Shown: positions 16,040-26,725 of the stretch, in pieces
Position numbering within the stretch: position 1 is the stretch's first letter
How the letters are laid out: every line of letters begins with the position of its first letter
The notes under the pieces: model-generated
What the model was told of the DNA's origin: nothing
The model's database searches: none
Seen by the model: the letters and a program-made list of their open reading frames with translations, nothing else
Position numbers and translations under genes: made by a program
Assembly: GCF_900187185.1 (NCBI RefSeq)
Contig: NZ_LT906465.1
Location: forward strand, 2,170,001-2,234,000
Length of the DNA stretch: 64,000 bases
Source: Chryseobacterium taklimakanense
Lineage (GTDB): Bacteria; Bacteroidota; Bacteroidia; Flavobacteriales; Weeksellaceae
Reading direction: 5' to 3'

Positions 16040-17452
16040 TCATAGATGTATCGCTTCACCTAATGCCGCTTCAATAGCATCTTTTACAGCCTCGCTCATT
16101 GTCGGGTGTGGAAATATAGTGTCAAGCTGTTCATGGTAGGTGGTTTCCAGTTTTCGGGCTGTAGTTGTCTGGGCTATGAGTTCGGTAACATTGTAGCCAA
16201 TCATATGCGTACCTAACCATTCGCCGTACTGGTTATCAAAAATCACTTTTATAAAGCCGTCTGTCGCTCCGGCGGCACTTGCTTTTCCACTTGCGGAAAA
16301 AGGAAACTTGCCCACTTTAATTTCATAACCCGCCTCTTTAGCCTGTTTTTCGGTCATACCTGCTGAAGCGATTTCGGGTGAGCAATAGGTACAACTTGGT
16401 ATATTACCATAATCCAACGGATTGGGTTGACGGTCGAATTTTCCGGCTTTATAGGCAATTACTTCACTACAAATTACAGCTTCTTTCATTGCAACGTGAG
16501 CCAATGCGGGACCAGGAACTGCATCTCCAATTGCATAAATACCCGATACATTGGTTTCGTAATACGAGTTAACAAGGATTTTTCCTTTTTCTGTTTTAAT
16601 GCCCAACGCTTCAAGCCCGATGTTTTCAATGTTCGCTACTATGCCGACTGCACTCAACAAAATGTCAGCTTCCAACACCTGGTCGCCGCTACCATCGGCT
16701 TTTTTTATCATCGCTTTTACACCATTACCACTAATATCTGCGCTTTCAACCGAAGTACCCGTCAATACTTCAATCCCTTTTTTCTTAAATGATTTTTCGA
16801 GTTCTTTAGATATGTCTTCATCTTCAACCGGAACTATACGGGGAAGATACTCAACGATAGTTACCTTTGTTCCAATGCTGTTGAAAAAGTAAGCAAACTC
16901 AACGCCGATTGCGCCGCTCCCCACAATGATAATGGATTTGGGCTGCTCCGGCAATACCATTGCTTCCCGGTAGCCGATAATCTTCTTTCCGTCAATGGGC
17001 AGGCTCGGCAGTTCACGGCTCCGAGCACCTGTTGCCAGTACGATGTTCTTTGATTGGTAGGTAGTGGTTTTGCCATCCGCATCCGTAACCTCCAGTGCTT
17101 TACTGGCATTCAGTCTACCAACGCCTTTAATTACGTCAATCTTATTTTTTTTCATGAGGAATTGAACGCCTTTGCTCATTTTATCTGCCACACCACGGCT
17201 TCGCTTTATAATTGCCTCAAAGTCGGCTTCTACACCTGAAACTTTTGCGCCGTAGTTTTGTGCGTGCATCAGGTATTCAAAAACTTCTGCCGATTTCATC
17301 AGTGCTTTGGCGGGAATGCAGCCCCAATTAAGGCAAATACCGCCCAGGCTTTCCCGTTCTACGATGGCTGTTTTCAACCCCAGTTGTGCGGCTCTAATGG
17401 CAGCAACATACCCTCCGGGACCGCTGCCTAAAAAAATTACATCATAATTCAT
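16040..17452 (-). CDS. lpd: dihydrolipoamide dehydrogenase (first copy)
   Basis: 470 residues. The FAD site GSGPGGYVAA (9-18), the redox disulphide GGICLNWGC (Cys40, Cys45), the NAD motif VGSGAIGVEF and the C-terminal HPTMSEA motif with the catalytic base are intact. The family (E3) reoxidises lipoyl groups of 2-oxoacid dehydrogenases. Here no E1/E2 gene is near, so it probably serves a detoxifying lipoyl or thiol system, as in peroxidase or mercuric-reductase-like settings. It follows the Nramp gene by 21 bp in one leftward operon. Confidence 0.92.
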   Translation of the reverse strand: MNYDVIFLGSGPGGYVAAIRAAQLGLKTAIVERESLGGICLNWGCIPAKALMKSAEVFEYLMHAQNYGAKVSGVEADFEAIIKRSRGVADKMSKGVQFLMKKNKIDVIKGVGRLNASKALEVTDADGKTTTYQSKNIVLATGARSRELPSLPIDGKKIIGYREAMVLPEQPKSIIIVGSGAIGVEFAYFFNSIGTKVTIVEYLPRIVPVEDEDISKELEKSFKKKGIEVLTGTSVESADISGNGVKAMIKKADGSGDQVLEADILLSAVGIVANIENIGLEALGIKTEKGKILVNSYYETNVSGIYAIGDAVPGPALAHVAMKEAVICSEVIAYKAGKFDRQPNPLDYGNIPSCTYCSPEIASAGMTEKQAKEAGYEIKVGKFPFSASGKASAAGATDGFIKVIFDNQYGEWLGTHMIGYNVTELIAQTTTARKLETTYHEQLDTIFPHPTMSEAVKDAIEAALGEAIHL

Positions 17453-17473
17453 AATACCTATTATTTAATTGAG

Positions 17474-19372
17474 TTAATGTTTTTGTTCTCCCTCGTTTTT
17501 GACAATCAGTACCGGAATTTTTACCAAATGCCGTACCTGATTTATGGTTGCGCCGTACAATAAATCTTTCAATCCCTTATGACCGTGTGCACCCATAACC
17601 ACCAGTTCAGCATCGGACTGATTGACAATTTCGGCAATGGCATCGGCGGTTTTTCCAAAGCCCAGTTTTGCTTCAGCAAAATACCCGTTGTCCTGTAACT
17701 GCTTTGCATATTCGTCCAAAAATTCCCTGTCCTTTAGCGTTTCCTCGTCGGTACTGTCGTGAAAGTGCGATGCGGATGCCACACTCTCCACGATATGAAT
17801 GAGCGTGTACCTACTGTCTTTACCGCCCTGCGTAATGGCGTGGTTGATAACCTTATGGTCAAGGGTTTTAAAATCCACCGTAAGCGCAATATTCCGGTAC
17901 GGCACGAATGGTTGTAGCTGTAAAGGCTCCGGCTTGTCGTGTGGCGTAATTTCACAAAACGCCTTTCTGCTGAACAAGGGGTATAACGTGGTATAAGCCA
18001 TCAGGATTACAAAACCAATCCCTCCTAAAATTATCAACCCTTTCCAGATGATATTGCCCGAAGTGTCAAAGAAATTTATCGCTTCCTCTACCAACAGTTT
18101 TGAATTGAGGTAAACCAGTAATATAGTAATAAACCAAGCGGAAATTTTTATCAGTGGCTTAATGGCAAACTTGCCCATAGTCTTTTTATCACTTACAAAA
18201 TGGATGAGCGGGATAACCGCAAAACCCAACTGCATACTCAATACCACCTGGCTAAAGATAAGCAAGCTATCTACCTTTCCCTCCCCGTTAATGAGGATTA
18301 CCAAAGCTGCCGGAACTATAGCAAGCAACCTTGTGATGAGCCTGCGTAATAAGGGGTTCATTCGGAACCGCAAATAACCCTCCATTACAATTTGACCTGC
18401 AAGCGTTCCCGTAATGGTGCTACTTTGTCCTGCGGCTATAAGAGCCACAGCAAAGAGTTTGGCGGTAAAATCGCTGCCCAAATGCTGTGGCAACAATTCA
18501 TAAGCCTGCTTTAGCTCCGCTACATCAGAACGCCCTGTTTTATAAAACACTGTTGCAGCAAGGATTAATATTGCGGCATTGACAAGCAATGCCATATTTA
18601 AGGCAATGGCACTATCCCAAAAATTCAGTTTAATTGCTTTTTTGATGCTCGCATCGTCCCGGTTAAATTTTCGTGTTTGCACTAATGCAGAATGCAGGTA
18701 CAAATTGTGGGGCATTACCGTTGCTCCTATGATACCGATAGCAATATACAGCGCCGTGTCGTTCTGAATGTGCGGTATGAGCCCTGAAGCGATTTCCCCA
18801 GTATTGGGATCTGCAACTAATATCTGCACCAGAAATGACATACCGATTACGAATATCAACCCAATAATGAAGGCTTCGAGCTTGCGCATTCCCCATTTTT
18901 GCAGGGTCATCAGTAGAAATGTATCTAATGCTGTGATGGCAACGCCCCATATCAAAGGCATTCCGGTGAGTAGTTGCAAACCGATTGCCATTCCCAAAAT
19001 TTCTGCAAGATCTGTTGCTACAATGGCAATCTCTGCAAGAATGTAAAGTACAAAATTAATTTTCTTTGGGTAAGTTTCCCTGTTTGCCTGTGCCAAATCT
19101 CGATTTCGGACAATGCCCAGCCTCGCGGATAAGCTCTGGAGTAATAAACCCATAATGCTGCTCATTACCAAAACCCATAGTAGGGAATATCCGAACTGGC
19201 TACCACCTGCTAAACCCGTTGCCCAGTTGCCGGGGTCCATATATCCGACACTAACAAGATAAGCGGGTCCGAAAAACGCCAGTACCCTCCGCCAACGTGA
19301 TTTGCCCGGAACTGTAGTATCTACGGAACTGTGTACTTCACTTAACGAAGCCTGTGATTGATTTTTAGCCAT
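17474..19372 (-). CDS. Nramp metal transporter fused to a universal-stress domain
   Basis: About 632 residues from the ATG at 19372, chosen because the annotated 19-residue extension has no upstream support. The Nramp core (MntH-type, ~11 membrane segments) has the metal-site motifs DPGNWATG and MPHNLYLHS. The C-terminal ~145 residues form a UspA-like domain with the GxHGHKG nucleotide-binding signature. Nramp proteins import Mn(II)/Fe(II). The Usp fusion suggests ATP- or stress-dependent control of uptake. Confidence 0.9.
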   Translation of the reverse strand: MAKNQSQASLSEVHSSVDTTVPGKSRWRRVLAFFGPAYLVSVGYMDPGNWATGLAGGSQFGYSLLWVLVMSSIMGLLLQSLSARLGIVRNRDLAQANRETYPKKINFVLYILAEIAIVATDLAEILGMAIGLQLLTGMPLIWGVAITALDTFLLMTLQKWGMRKLEAFIIGLIFVIGMSFLVQILVADPNTGEIASGLIPHIQNDTALYIAIGIIGATVMPHNLYLHSALVQTRKFNRDDASIKKAIKLNFWDSAIALNMALLVNAAILILAATVFYKTGRSDVAELKQAYELLPQHLGSDFTAKLFAVALIAAGQSSTITGTLAGQIVMEGYLRFRMNPLLRRLITRLLAIVPAALVILINGEGKVDSLLIFSQVVLSMQLGFAVIPLIHFVSDKKTMGKFAIKPLIKISAWFITILLVYLNSKLLVEEAINFFDTSGNIIWKGLIILGGIGFVILMAYTTLYPLFSRKAFCEITPHDKPEPLQLQPFVPYRNIALTVDFKTLDHKVINHAITQGGKDSRYTLIHIVESVASASHFHDSTDEETLKDREFLDEYAKQLQDNGYFAEAKLGFGKTADAIAEIVNQSDAELVVMGAHGHKGLKDLLYGATINQVRHLVKIPVLIVKNEGEQKH

Positions 19373-19393
19373 TAGAAAAAACGTATTTATAAA

Positions 19394-19423
19394 AACTGCC
19401 GCAAGATTAATCCGGCGGCAGTT
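19394..19423 (-). terminator. terminator of the Zn/Cd ATPase gene
   Basis: A 9-bp stem AACTGCCGC (19394-19402 with 19415-19423) is followed on the minus strand by TTTTTAT. It lies between the ATPase stop (19438) and the Nramp start (19372). Confidence 0.8.
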
Positions 19424-19437
19424 CAACAACCTAACAA

Positions 19438-21684
19438 TTAAAATTTCATTCTTTGTATTCGCACGGCATTCAGAATAGCTAATAAGGCTACACCCACATC
19501 AGCAAATACTGCTTCCCACATTGTTGCCAGTCCTCCTGCACCAAGAATTAATACAATTGCCTTAACTCCGAATGCAAGGACAATATTTTGATAAACGATT
19601 TTCTTTGTTTGCTTGCCTATATTGATAGCCATTGGTATTTTTGACGGCATATCGTCTTGTATAACTACATCAGCAGTTTCAATAGCTGCATCACTTCCCA
19701 AACCGCCCATTGCAATACCTGCATCACTCAATGCGATCACAGGAGCATCGTTCACGCCGTCGCCCACAAAGGCTACACTACCGTTACGGGATTTAATATC
19801 CTTTACTTTGTTCACTTTGTCTTCGGGCAATAAGTCACCATAAGCACTGTCAATTCCTAATTGCTCTGCAACGTGTTGTACTACCGTACTTTTATCGCCA
19901 CTTAGCATAGTGGCTCTGACGCCCATTTTATGCAGTTTGTCTACCGCTATTTTAGCATCTACTTTAATGCTGTCAGAAATCGTCAGATAACCTACAAACT
20001 TACCTCCATAGCCGATTGCAATAACAGTATATACAATGTTTGCTGTATCAGCATCGTGACTTATATTGAATTTATCAAGCAATTTAAAATTCCCTGCTAA
20101 TAGCTCTTTGCCATTGACCGTGGCTTTAAGACCGTGACCCGCAATTTCTTCTACATTTTCCAAGCTAACTTTTGTATCAACTTCACCCCAATAGTTGTGG
20201 ATTGCTGTTGCTACAGGGTGGGTGCTTTGGCTTTCCAGTACGTTAACAAGGTTTAGTATTTCGTCTTTGTTATATTCAGGTTTGATAAACACTTCCTGTA
20301 CTTTAAAAACTCCCTCGGTTAATGTTCCCGTTTTATCCATTACCACATTCTGAACTTTTGCAAGGATATCCAGGAAATTAGAACCTTTGAATAAGATACC
20401 GTTACGGCTCGCTGCCCCGATACCTCCAAAGTAACCTAAGGGAATAGAAATAACTAATGCGCAAGGACAAGAGATAACCAAGAATACTAAAGCTCTATAC
20501 AGCCATTCGCTGAAGATATAATTTTCTACAAAAAGTATTGGCAGCAATGTAATGGCGATAGATAGATATACCACTATTGGTGTATATACCTTAGAAAATT
20601 TACGGATAAATAATTCCGTTGGTGCTTTTTGTGATGTAGCATCCTGCACAAGTTCTAAAATCTTACTCAACTTACTATCCGAATAGTCTGTTGTTACTCT
20701 TATCTGGCTTACCGTATTCAAATTAATCATACCTGCCAATACAGTTTCACCTTTGCCCTTTGTGTCTGGTTTACTTTCACCTGTTAGTGCTGCTGTGTTG
20801 AATGAAGCACTTTCCGAAACAAGTTCACCATCTAAACCTAATTTTTCCCCTGGCTTTAACTGGATAATATCACCAATGTTTGCGTCTTCAGCTTTAATGA
20901 TAACAGGTTTGCCATCTTTCAAAATCGTAACCTCATCAGGGCGTTGGTCTAAAAGAGCTTTAATATTACCTTTAGCTCTTGATACCGCAAGCGTCTGGAA
21001 TACCTCACCTACGGAGTAGAATAACATTACTGCGACCGCTTCAGGATATTCCCCTATAGCAAATGCACCTACGGTAGCAATACTCATTAAAAAGAACTCC
21101 GAGTAAAAATCCTTAAAACGAATACTTTCAATTGCTTCCTTGATTACTGGTAAACCTACGGGTACATAAGCAATAACATACCAGGCAATTCTTACCCAAC
21201 CCGTAAACCAGTCTTGTGGAAAATAATTGTCAAACCCGATGGCAATCAGCAATAAAATCAAAGAAATACCGGAGGGTGTAAATAGCTGAAAAGCCGTTTT
21301 ACCCTCTATATCGTGGCTGTGGTCGTGGTCACCGTGGTCGTGTCCATGCCCGTGATCGTGTCCGTGGTCGTGCCCGTGATCATGATTATCCTTTTTCTTA
21401 TGGTCGTGTTTATGACCGTGTTCGCTATGGTCGTGTCCGTGATGGTCTTCGTCATCCTTACAATCACCAGTGTCATCCTCACCACAATTTGCTCCGCCAT
21501 GTCCATGCCCATCATTTTGTTGATGGTTTGTGTCTTTTAACAGGTCTTTTGTTCCCGCTTTTTCATGAACTTTTTCTTCTGTGACGCAACACAACTGATT
21601 TCCATGACTGTCGTATTTGTGCTTGTGCTCTTTTTTCTTTACAAGGTTCAGATTATTATCTGTACTACAACATATTTTTGACAT
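19438..21684 (-). CDS. Zn/Cd/Pb-type P1B ATPase with His-rich N-terminus
   Basis: 748 residues. Landmarks: CC pairs at residues 5-6 and 32-33, a His/Asp/Gly-rich stretch at about 57-125 replacing the usual CxxC domain, the TGES loop (301-304), membrane metal site CPC (406-408), the phosphorylated Asp in DKTGT (D450) and the GDGVNDAP loop. These mark an exporter of divalent metals at the inner membrane (ZntA/CadA group). The promoter upstream has the GGAACCTGGTTGC dyad. His-rich DNA repeats at 21300-21480 merely encode this region. Confidence 0.92.
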   Translation of the reverse strand: MSKICCSTDNNLNLVKKKEHKHKYDSHGNQLCCVTEEKVHEKAGTKDLLKDTNHQQNDGHGHGGANCGEDDTGDCKDDEDHHGHDHSEHGHKHDHKKKDNHDHGHDHGHDHGHGHDHGDHDHSHDIEGKTAFQLFTPSGISLILLLIAIGFDNYFPQDWFTGWVRIAWYVIAYVPVGLPVIKEAIESIRFKDFYSEFFLMSIATVGAFAIGEYPEAVAVMLFYSVGEVFQTLAVSRAKGNIKALLDQRPDEVTILKDGKPVIIKAEDANIGDIIQLKPGEKLGLDGELVSESASFNTAALTGESKPDTKGKGETVLAGMINLNTVSQIRVTTDYSDSKLSKILELVQDATSQKAPTELFIRKFSKVYTPIVVYLSIAITLLPILFVENYIFSEWLYRALVFLVISCPCALVISIPLGYFGGIGAASRNGILFKGSNFLDILAKVQNVVMDKTGTLTEGVFKVQEVFIKPEYNKDEILNLVNVLESQSTHPVATAIHNYWGEVDTKVSLENVEEIAGHGLKATVNGKELLAGNFKLLDKFNISHDADTANIVYTVIAIGYGGKFVGYLTISDSIKVDAKIAVDKLHKMGVRATMLSGDKSTVVQHVAEQLGIDSAYGDLLPEDKVNKVKDIKSRNGSVAFVGDGVNDAPVIALSDAGIAMGGLGSDAAIETADVVIQDDMPSKIPMAINIGKQTKKIVYQNIVLAFGVKAIVLILGAGGLATMWEAVFADVGVALLAILNAVRIQRMKF

Positions 21685-21715
21685 ATTTTTTAATTGTTTA
21701 GTGTTATTTACAAAA

Positions 21716-21758
21716 CAAAATTACCCTTAGCTTTTGGGAACCTGGTTGCAAATGCAAA
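21716..21758 (-). promoter_or_regulatory. dyad operator and -7 box of Zn/Cd ATPase gene (site 1)
   Basis: The motif GGGAACCTGGTTGCAAAT (21736-21753) contains the dyad AACC-T-GGTT. The -7 box TAATTTTG on the minus strand (21716-21723) lies 14 bp from the motif. The same layout recurs at 29.9, 33.2 and 40.1 kb. Confidence 0.75.
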
Positions 21759-21813
21759 TAACTTTAATGAATGAAAAAGATTAAGTAATCATCTGATTTA
21801 AAGCAATATTTTA

Positions 21814-21847
21814 ACTGATAGGTTGTTAGGAAGGACAACCTATCAGT
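21814..21847 (-). terminator. terminator of the RND operon
   Basis: A perfect 13-bp stem ACTGATAGGTTGT (21814-21826 with 21835-21847) lies just after the adaptor stop codon (21862). The T-run is weak, so it may be a strong stem that stabilises mRNA instead. Confidence 0.65.
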
Positions 21848-21861
21848 AAAGTGAAAATCTA

Positions 21862-23172
21862 TTAATGTGCATGGGCATGCCCGCCACCACCTGATAATTT
21901 AGCATTAATAAAAAATGCACCTTTTATGACTATTCTTGCTTCTTTGGTAACTTCATTTACAGGAGTTATAACAGTATATCCCATTTCGGAAACGCCTGCT
22001 ACTACTTCAATTTTTTCAAAATTTACCGTGTTCGCCGCTTCCTCTTTATGTGCTGTTTTTTCATCGCCGTGGTCGTGCCCGCCATGTCCCTCTTCTTCTT
22101 CAGCTTCCTGCGGCTTTTTGTCGGTAATGACAAAGATGTATTTTTTGCCATCCGCATCTACAATGGCATCATTCGGCACTGACGGGGAGAGCACATTGTC
22201 CAAGCTAACGATTGCCGTGATGTTCATACCGTCAATCAGCCCTTTTACATTGCCTTTTACACGGGCGTGTACCGGAATGGTCTTGCTATCGTTTTCAAAT
22301 GCGGAACCGATACCGTAAATAACCGCATCATACTCGTTTACCGGGTTATTGGTCAACGTAAAATGTATGGTTTGCCCGGCTTTCATCATAGGCAAATCTT
22401 TTTCAAATACGTTCAAATGCAAATGCAGGGAACTATTATCTACTATTTCAGCCACGGGCGAAGAAACATCTACATAGCTACCGATTTTGCCGTACACATT
22501 GCTGATAGCTCCGCTAATGGGGCTTGTAACCACCAACGAGGATTTAAGGGAGCTGTTGCTGACCGAATTTGGATTGATGCCCATTAGCTGTATCTGCTGA
22601 TGCAAAGAGGATTTCCGTGTTCTCAACGCATTGAGTTCGGCGGTGGCGTTTTGCAGGTTTTTCAATGCTCCGGCATTGCCCGTGTTCAATTCCTTTTGTC
22701 TTTGCATTTCCTGTTCGGCAAAAGTTATTTTGCTGTTGATGGTCAGGTATTCTTCCTGCAACTGGATAAACTGCGGGTTGGCAATGGTGGCAATAACCTG
22801 TCCTTTGCGCACATAATCCCCAATCTGCACATTAATAGACTTTATTACGCCACCGTATAAAGAGGTAGCGTTTGCCTTGCTACTGTTGGGTAAACTTAAA
22901 ATACCATTCGCCTTAATGGTGGCGGTTAGTTCTTTCATTTCCACGACACCGTATTTGATGCCTACGGCTTCAATCTGCTCGGGCGTAAGTGCCGCAACGG
23001 TTGCGGAACCCTCTTCGGCTCCGTGCTCGTCCCCGTGCCCTGTATCGGCTTTTTCTTCCGTTTTGGGATCGTGGTTATGACCGTCTTCGCTTTCCTTTTT
23101 CTGACTATCTCCGCAGGCGGTCAGGGAAACTGCAAAGAGTGCTGCCAAAAACATTTTCGATATATTTTTCAT
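21862..23172 (-). CDS. RND efflux periplasmic adaptor lipoprotein (CzcB/CusB type)
   Basis: 436 residues. A lipobox LTAC (Cys20) and a His/Glu-rich segment follow the signal peptide, with a second His-rich stretch near residue 370 (HGGHDHGD) and a His-rich C-terminus (GGGGHAHAH). The lipoyl/hairpin region with QLQEEYLTINSKI and AEQEMQRQKEL is a coiled coil. Adaptors of this type bridge the RND pump to the outer-membrane channel and can bind metal. It follows the CzcA-type gene by 1 bp in the leftward operon, which is broken upstream by an IS. Confidence 0.9.
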   Translation of the reverse strand: MKNISKMFLAALFAVSLTACGDSQKKESEDGHNHDPKTEEKADTGHGDEHGAEEGSATVAALTPEQIEAVGIKYGVVEMKELTATIKANGILSLPNSSKANATSLYGGVIKSINVQIGDYVRKGQVIATIANPQFIQLQEEYLTINSKITFAEQEMQRQKELNTGNAGALKNLQNATAELNALRTRKSSLHQQIQLMGINPNSVSNSSLKSSLVVTSPISGAISNVYGKIGSYVDVSSPVAEIVDNSSLHLHLNVFEKDLPMMKAGQTIHFTLTNNPVNEYDAVIYGIGSAFENDSKTIPVHARVKGNVKGLIDGMNITAIVSLDNVLSPSVPNDAIVDADGKKYIFVITDKKPQEAEEEEGHGGHDHGDEKTAHKEEAANTVNFEKIEVVAGVSEMGYTVITPVNEVTKEARIVIKGAFFINAKLSGGGGHAHAH

Positions 23173-23173
23173 C

Positions 23174-26100
23174 TTATTTGTTATTAAGGTAATTGTATTG
23201 AATTGATGATTGATTGTAGCTGTTCAGAACGTCCAGATAATTCTGGCGGATATTGATTGCCTGCGTTAAGAACTGGCTTAGCTCCGCAAAGCTGATTTCT
23301 CCCGAACGGTAGCTTTGTGATGCCGCTTCGGTAATATCCCTTGCCTGTTGCAGTCCCGATGTTTCATAGAAGCTCAACAAAGCCATATTCTTTTCCATTT
23401 CGGCGATGGCAGATTTCTTGTCCGTTGCCATTACCTGCGTTTGGTAAGACAATAGGTTTTCCTGTACTTCCTTTTCCTTGTTGGCTACATTCACTTTGTT
23501 TTTATATGCCCCTGCGCCAAATAACGGGAAACCTATTGAAACCGAAAAGCCCGTAAAAGGATCTGAAACGCCGTACAATCTCTGGCTGAATACCCTTGCT
23601 GAAAATTCGGGCAGGTTGCTGTTCTTCTGTACTTTGATATTTGCCGCTGCAACGCTTACATTTTGTTGCTGCAACTGCAATATTGGGTGCACATTATTTT
23701 CATCATACAAGCCTGTTTCCAATTTCTGCAACGGCTCATCTACCGGGAGCATCCATTCATTACGGTTGAGTAATACCATTAACTGTTGCTGCTGTATTAC
23801 GATTTCCTTATTGTTCTGCTCCACGTAGGCTTTTAGCTGTTTGAGTTGGGCATCTGCAGCAATCTGGTCGAGCTTTGCCACGTCGCCCGTTCTAACCCGA
23901 ACCTGCGTTGTATTGAAGAGGTTTGTATAAATGCTGTCAAGGCTTTTCAGCAATAGGTTTTTATCCTGCAAAAACCACAACTGGTAATAAGCCGTTCTAA
24001 CGTCTTTCCTAATATTTGCATTCATAACCTCTGTATTCAATTCGGAATATTTAAGCTGTGCTTTTAAATAGTCCTTGCGGGCAGCATATAAGCCGGGCCA
24101 CGCAATACTTTGCGTAAGTCCGATTTTCCATATACCCGTTTTGTCCGATGGTCTTAAATCTTCATTTTCTACAAATACCTGTGTCATTGGTATATCGTTA
24201 GCGGTCTTTACATTGTATTTAGCCGCATCAATCTCCGACTTATTGACGTTAACCTGTCCATTGCTTTGCAATGCGGTATTGATAGCATTATCTATGTTTA
24301 TCCTTTCCTGAGCATTTGCAGTGGTCATACCACCGATGCCCAGTAAGAGAACGATTACGGTTGTTTTCACACTTTTACTACTTTTTAAATTAAATTTAGA
24401 ATTGAATATGATATAGAGCAATGGCAGTACAAATAGTGTAAGGAATGTAGCGGTTACTAATCCTCCAATTACTACCGTAGCCAATGGTTTTTGTACCTCT
24501 GCCCCAGCGCTGGTGCTGATTGCCATAGGTAGGAACCCCAGTGATGCCACTGTTGCCGTCATCAATACTGGACGTAACCTGATTTTCGTACCCTCGATTG
24601 TTCGTTTAATGACATCATCCCAACCGTCTTTTTTCAGTTGGTTGAATGTGCCTATCAATACGATACCGTTCAATACGGCTACGCCGAACAAAGCGATAAA
24701 GCCGATACCTGCACTGATACTGAAAGGCATTCCCCGAAGCATTAAAGCAAAGACGCCACCGATGGCACTCATCGGGATAGCAGTAAAAATCAGACTTGCC
24801 TGCTTAAATGAACGGAATGTGAAATAAAGCAATGCGAAAATCAATAACAGTGATACAGGTACGGCAATCATAAGGCGGTTACTGGCTTTTTTTAGGTTTT
24901 CAAACTGACCACCGTAGGTAAAATAGTAACCTGTGGGTAATTTCACTTTTTCGGAAAGTTGCTGCTGAATGTCAGAAACGACACTTTGTACATCACGTCC
25001 GGCTACGTTAAATCCAATAACAATGCGTCGTTTCCCAGCTTCCCGGCTGATTTGCGCAGCATCTAATTTGTAGTTGATCTCAGCAACCTGTGATAATGGT
25101 ATTTGATAGCCTGTATTAGTTGGTATCATCAAATTCCTTACGTCTTCGATGCTACTTCGGTGTACACTATCTAAACGAACGACCAGGTCAAACTGTCTTT
25201 CGTTCTCATAAATAACACCTGCGGCTTTACCTGCAAATGCAGTGCTTACAATATCGTTTACCTGTTGTATCGTCAACCCGTAATTAGCCATTCGGGTACG
25301 GTCGTAGTCGATGTTGATCTGTGGCAGACCATTTACTTTTTCCACCTGTGGCGGTGTGGCGCCTTGTACCTGCTGTACCACTTCGCTAACCTTATTGGCG
25401 TACACGCTCAACGTATCCATATTTTCCCCGAAAATCTTTACGGCGACATCCTGACGAATACCTGTCATCAGCTCGTTGAAACGCATCTGTATCGGTTGGT
25501 TCTTCTCGAAGAAAACGCCCGGAATAACGGACAGCTTTTCCATCATTTCATCGCCTAACTCGTTGTAGCTTTTCTTGTTTTTCCATTCGTCCTGTGGTTT
25601 AAGAATAATCATCATATCCGTAGCTTCAGGCGGCATCGGGTCGGTAGGTACTTCGGCGGCTCCAGTCTTTCCGACCACCATTTTAACCTCGTCAAATTCT
25701 TTAAGGATACGGGATGCTTGCATCGACGTTTCTATACTTTGGTTGAGCGAACTTCCCTGCGGTAAAATACAGTGAAAGGCAAAATCTCCCTCCTGCAACT
25801 GCGGGATGAACTCGCCGCCCATTCTGCTGAACAGGATAACGGTAACTACAAATACAGCAGTGGTAATGCCCACCAACCAATATTTTACCCTGATTGCTTT
25901 CTGCAACAAAGGTTGGTAGAAGCCTTGCAGCTTTGCCATAAACTTGTCGCTGAAATTGGGCTTGTCGTGTCCTTTTTTCGGCAGGAATAATGCACACATC
26001 ATCGGGATATAGGTCAGGGATAAAATCAATGCGCCGAAAATGGCAAAGCCTACGGTTTGCGCCATCGGTGTGAACATTTTGCCCTCAACACCTACTAAAG

Positions 26101-26725
26101 TCAGGATTGGAATATATACTATAAGGATAATGATTTCGCCGAATGCGGCACTTGTCCTGATTTTGGAAGCGGACAAAAATACTTCTTCGTCCATTTCGCT
26201 TTGGGTCAGTTTATTGGTGGATTTCCGCAAGCCCAAATGGTGCAGGGTTGCTTCCACCACAATAACGGCTCCGTCCACAATCAAACCGAAGTCAATAGCT
26301 CCCAAGCTCATCAGGTTGGCACTAACGCCAAATACGTTCATCATTCCCAATGCGAACAGCATCGCTAATGGAATGGCAGATGCTACGATTAGTCCGGCTC
26401 TTAGGTTGCCCAAGAACAGAACAAGCACAAAAATTACAATCAAAGCCCCCTCAATCAAGTTCTTTTCCACTGTGCCCATTGCCCTGCCTACTAATTCAGT
26501 ACGGTCTAAATACGGCTCGATGGTTACATCTTCCGGTAAAGATTTCTGAATGGTCGGTAATTTCTCTTTTATCCGTTTTACGACCTCGTTACTGTTTTCG
26601 CCTTTTAGCATCATAACCACACCACCCACGGCATCTACTTCGCCGTTGTAGGTCAGTGCGCCATAACGCACCGCACTACCGTAGCGCACATCTGCTACGT
26701 CTTTAATAAAAATAGGGGTATGGCC
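23174..26725 (-). pseudogene. 3' part of IS-split czcA-type RND pump fused to TolC-like domain
   Basis: This is the distal ~1180 codons of a CzcA/CusA-type pump. Pump motifs (IDFGLIVDGAVIVVE, repeated membrane blocks to about residue 760 of this fragment) are followed by a signal-anchor-like stretch and a TolC-type outer-membrane factor with coiled-coil repeats to the C-terminus. The joined gene would encode about 1438 residues. The fragment has an internal ATG at 26689 but no promoter, so it is not expected to be expressed. Removing the IS at 26726-28115 with one target copy restores the frame through the sequence PVKITGHTPIFIKDVADV. Confidence 0.9.

Noticed and set aside
21300-21480. Dense GTGGTC/GTG-type repeats that look like a tandem DNA repeat
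   Set aside because: They encode the His/Asp/Gly-rich N-terminus of the Zn/Cd ATPase and follow its reading frame.
26040-26549. Rightward 169-residue open frame antisense to czcA
   Set aside because: It is the antisense shadow of a conserved pump gene, with no start context, promoter or protein-family resemblance.
26689-26725. Internal ATG at 26689 as the start of a separate RND pump gene
   Set aside because: The frame is open upstream to the IS boundary and joins in frame with the 5' part, so this is the middle of one interrupted gene.
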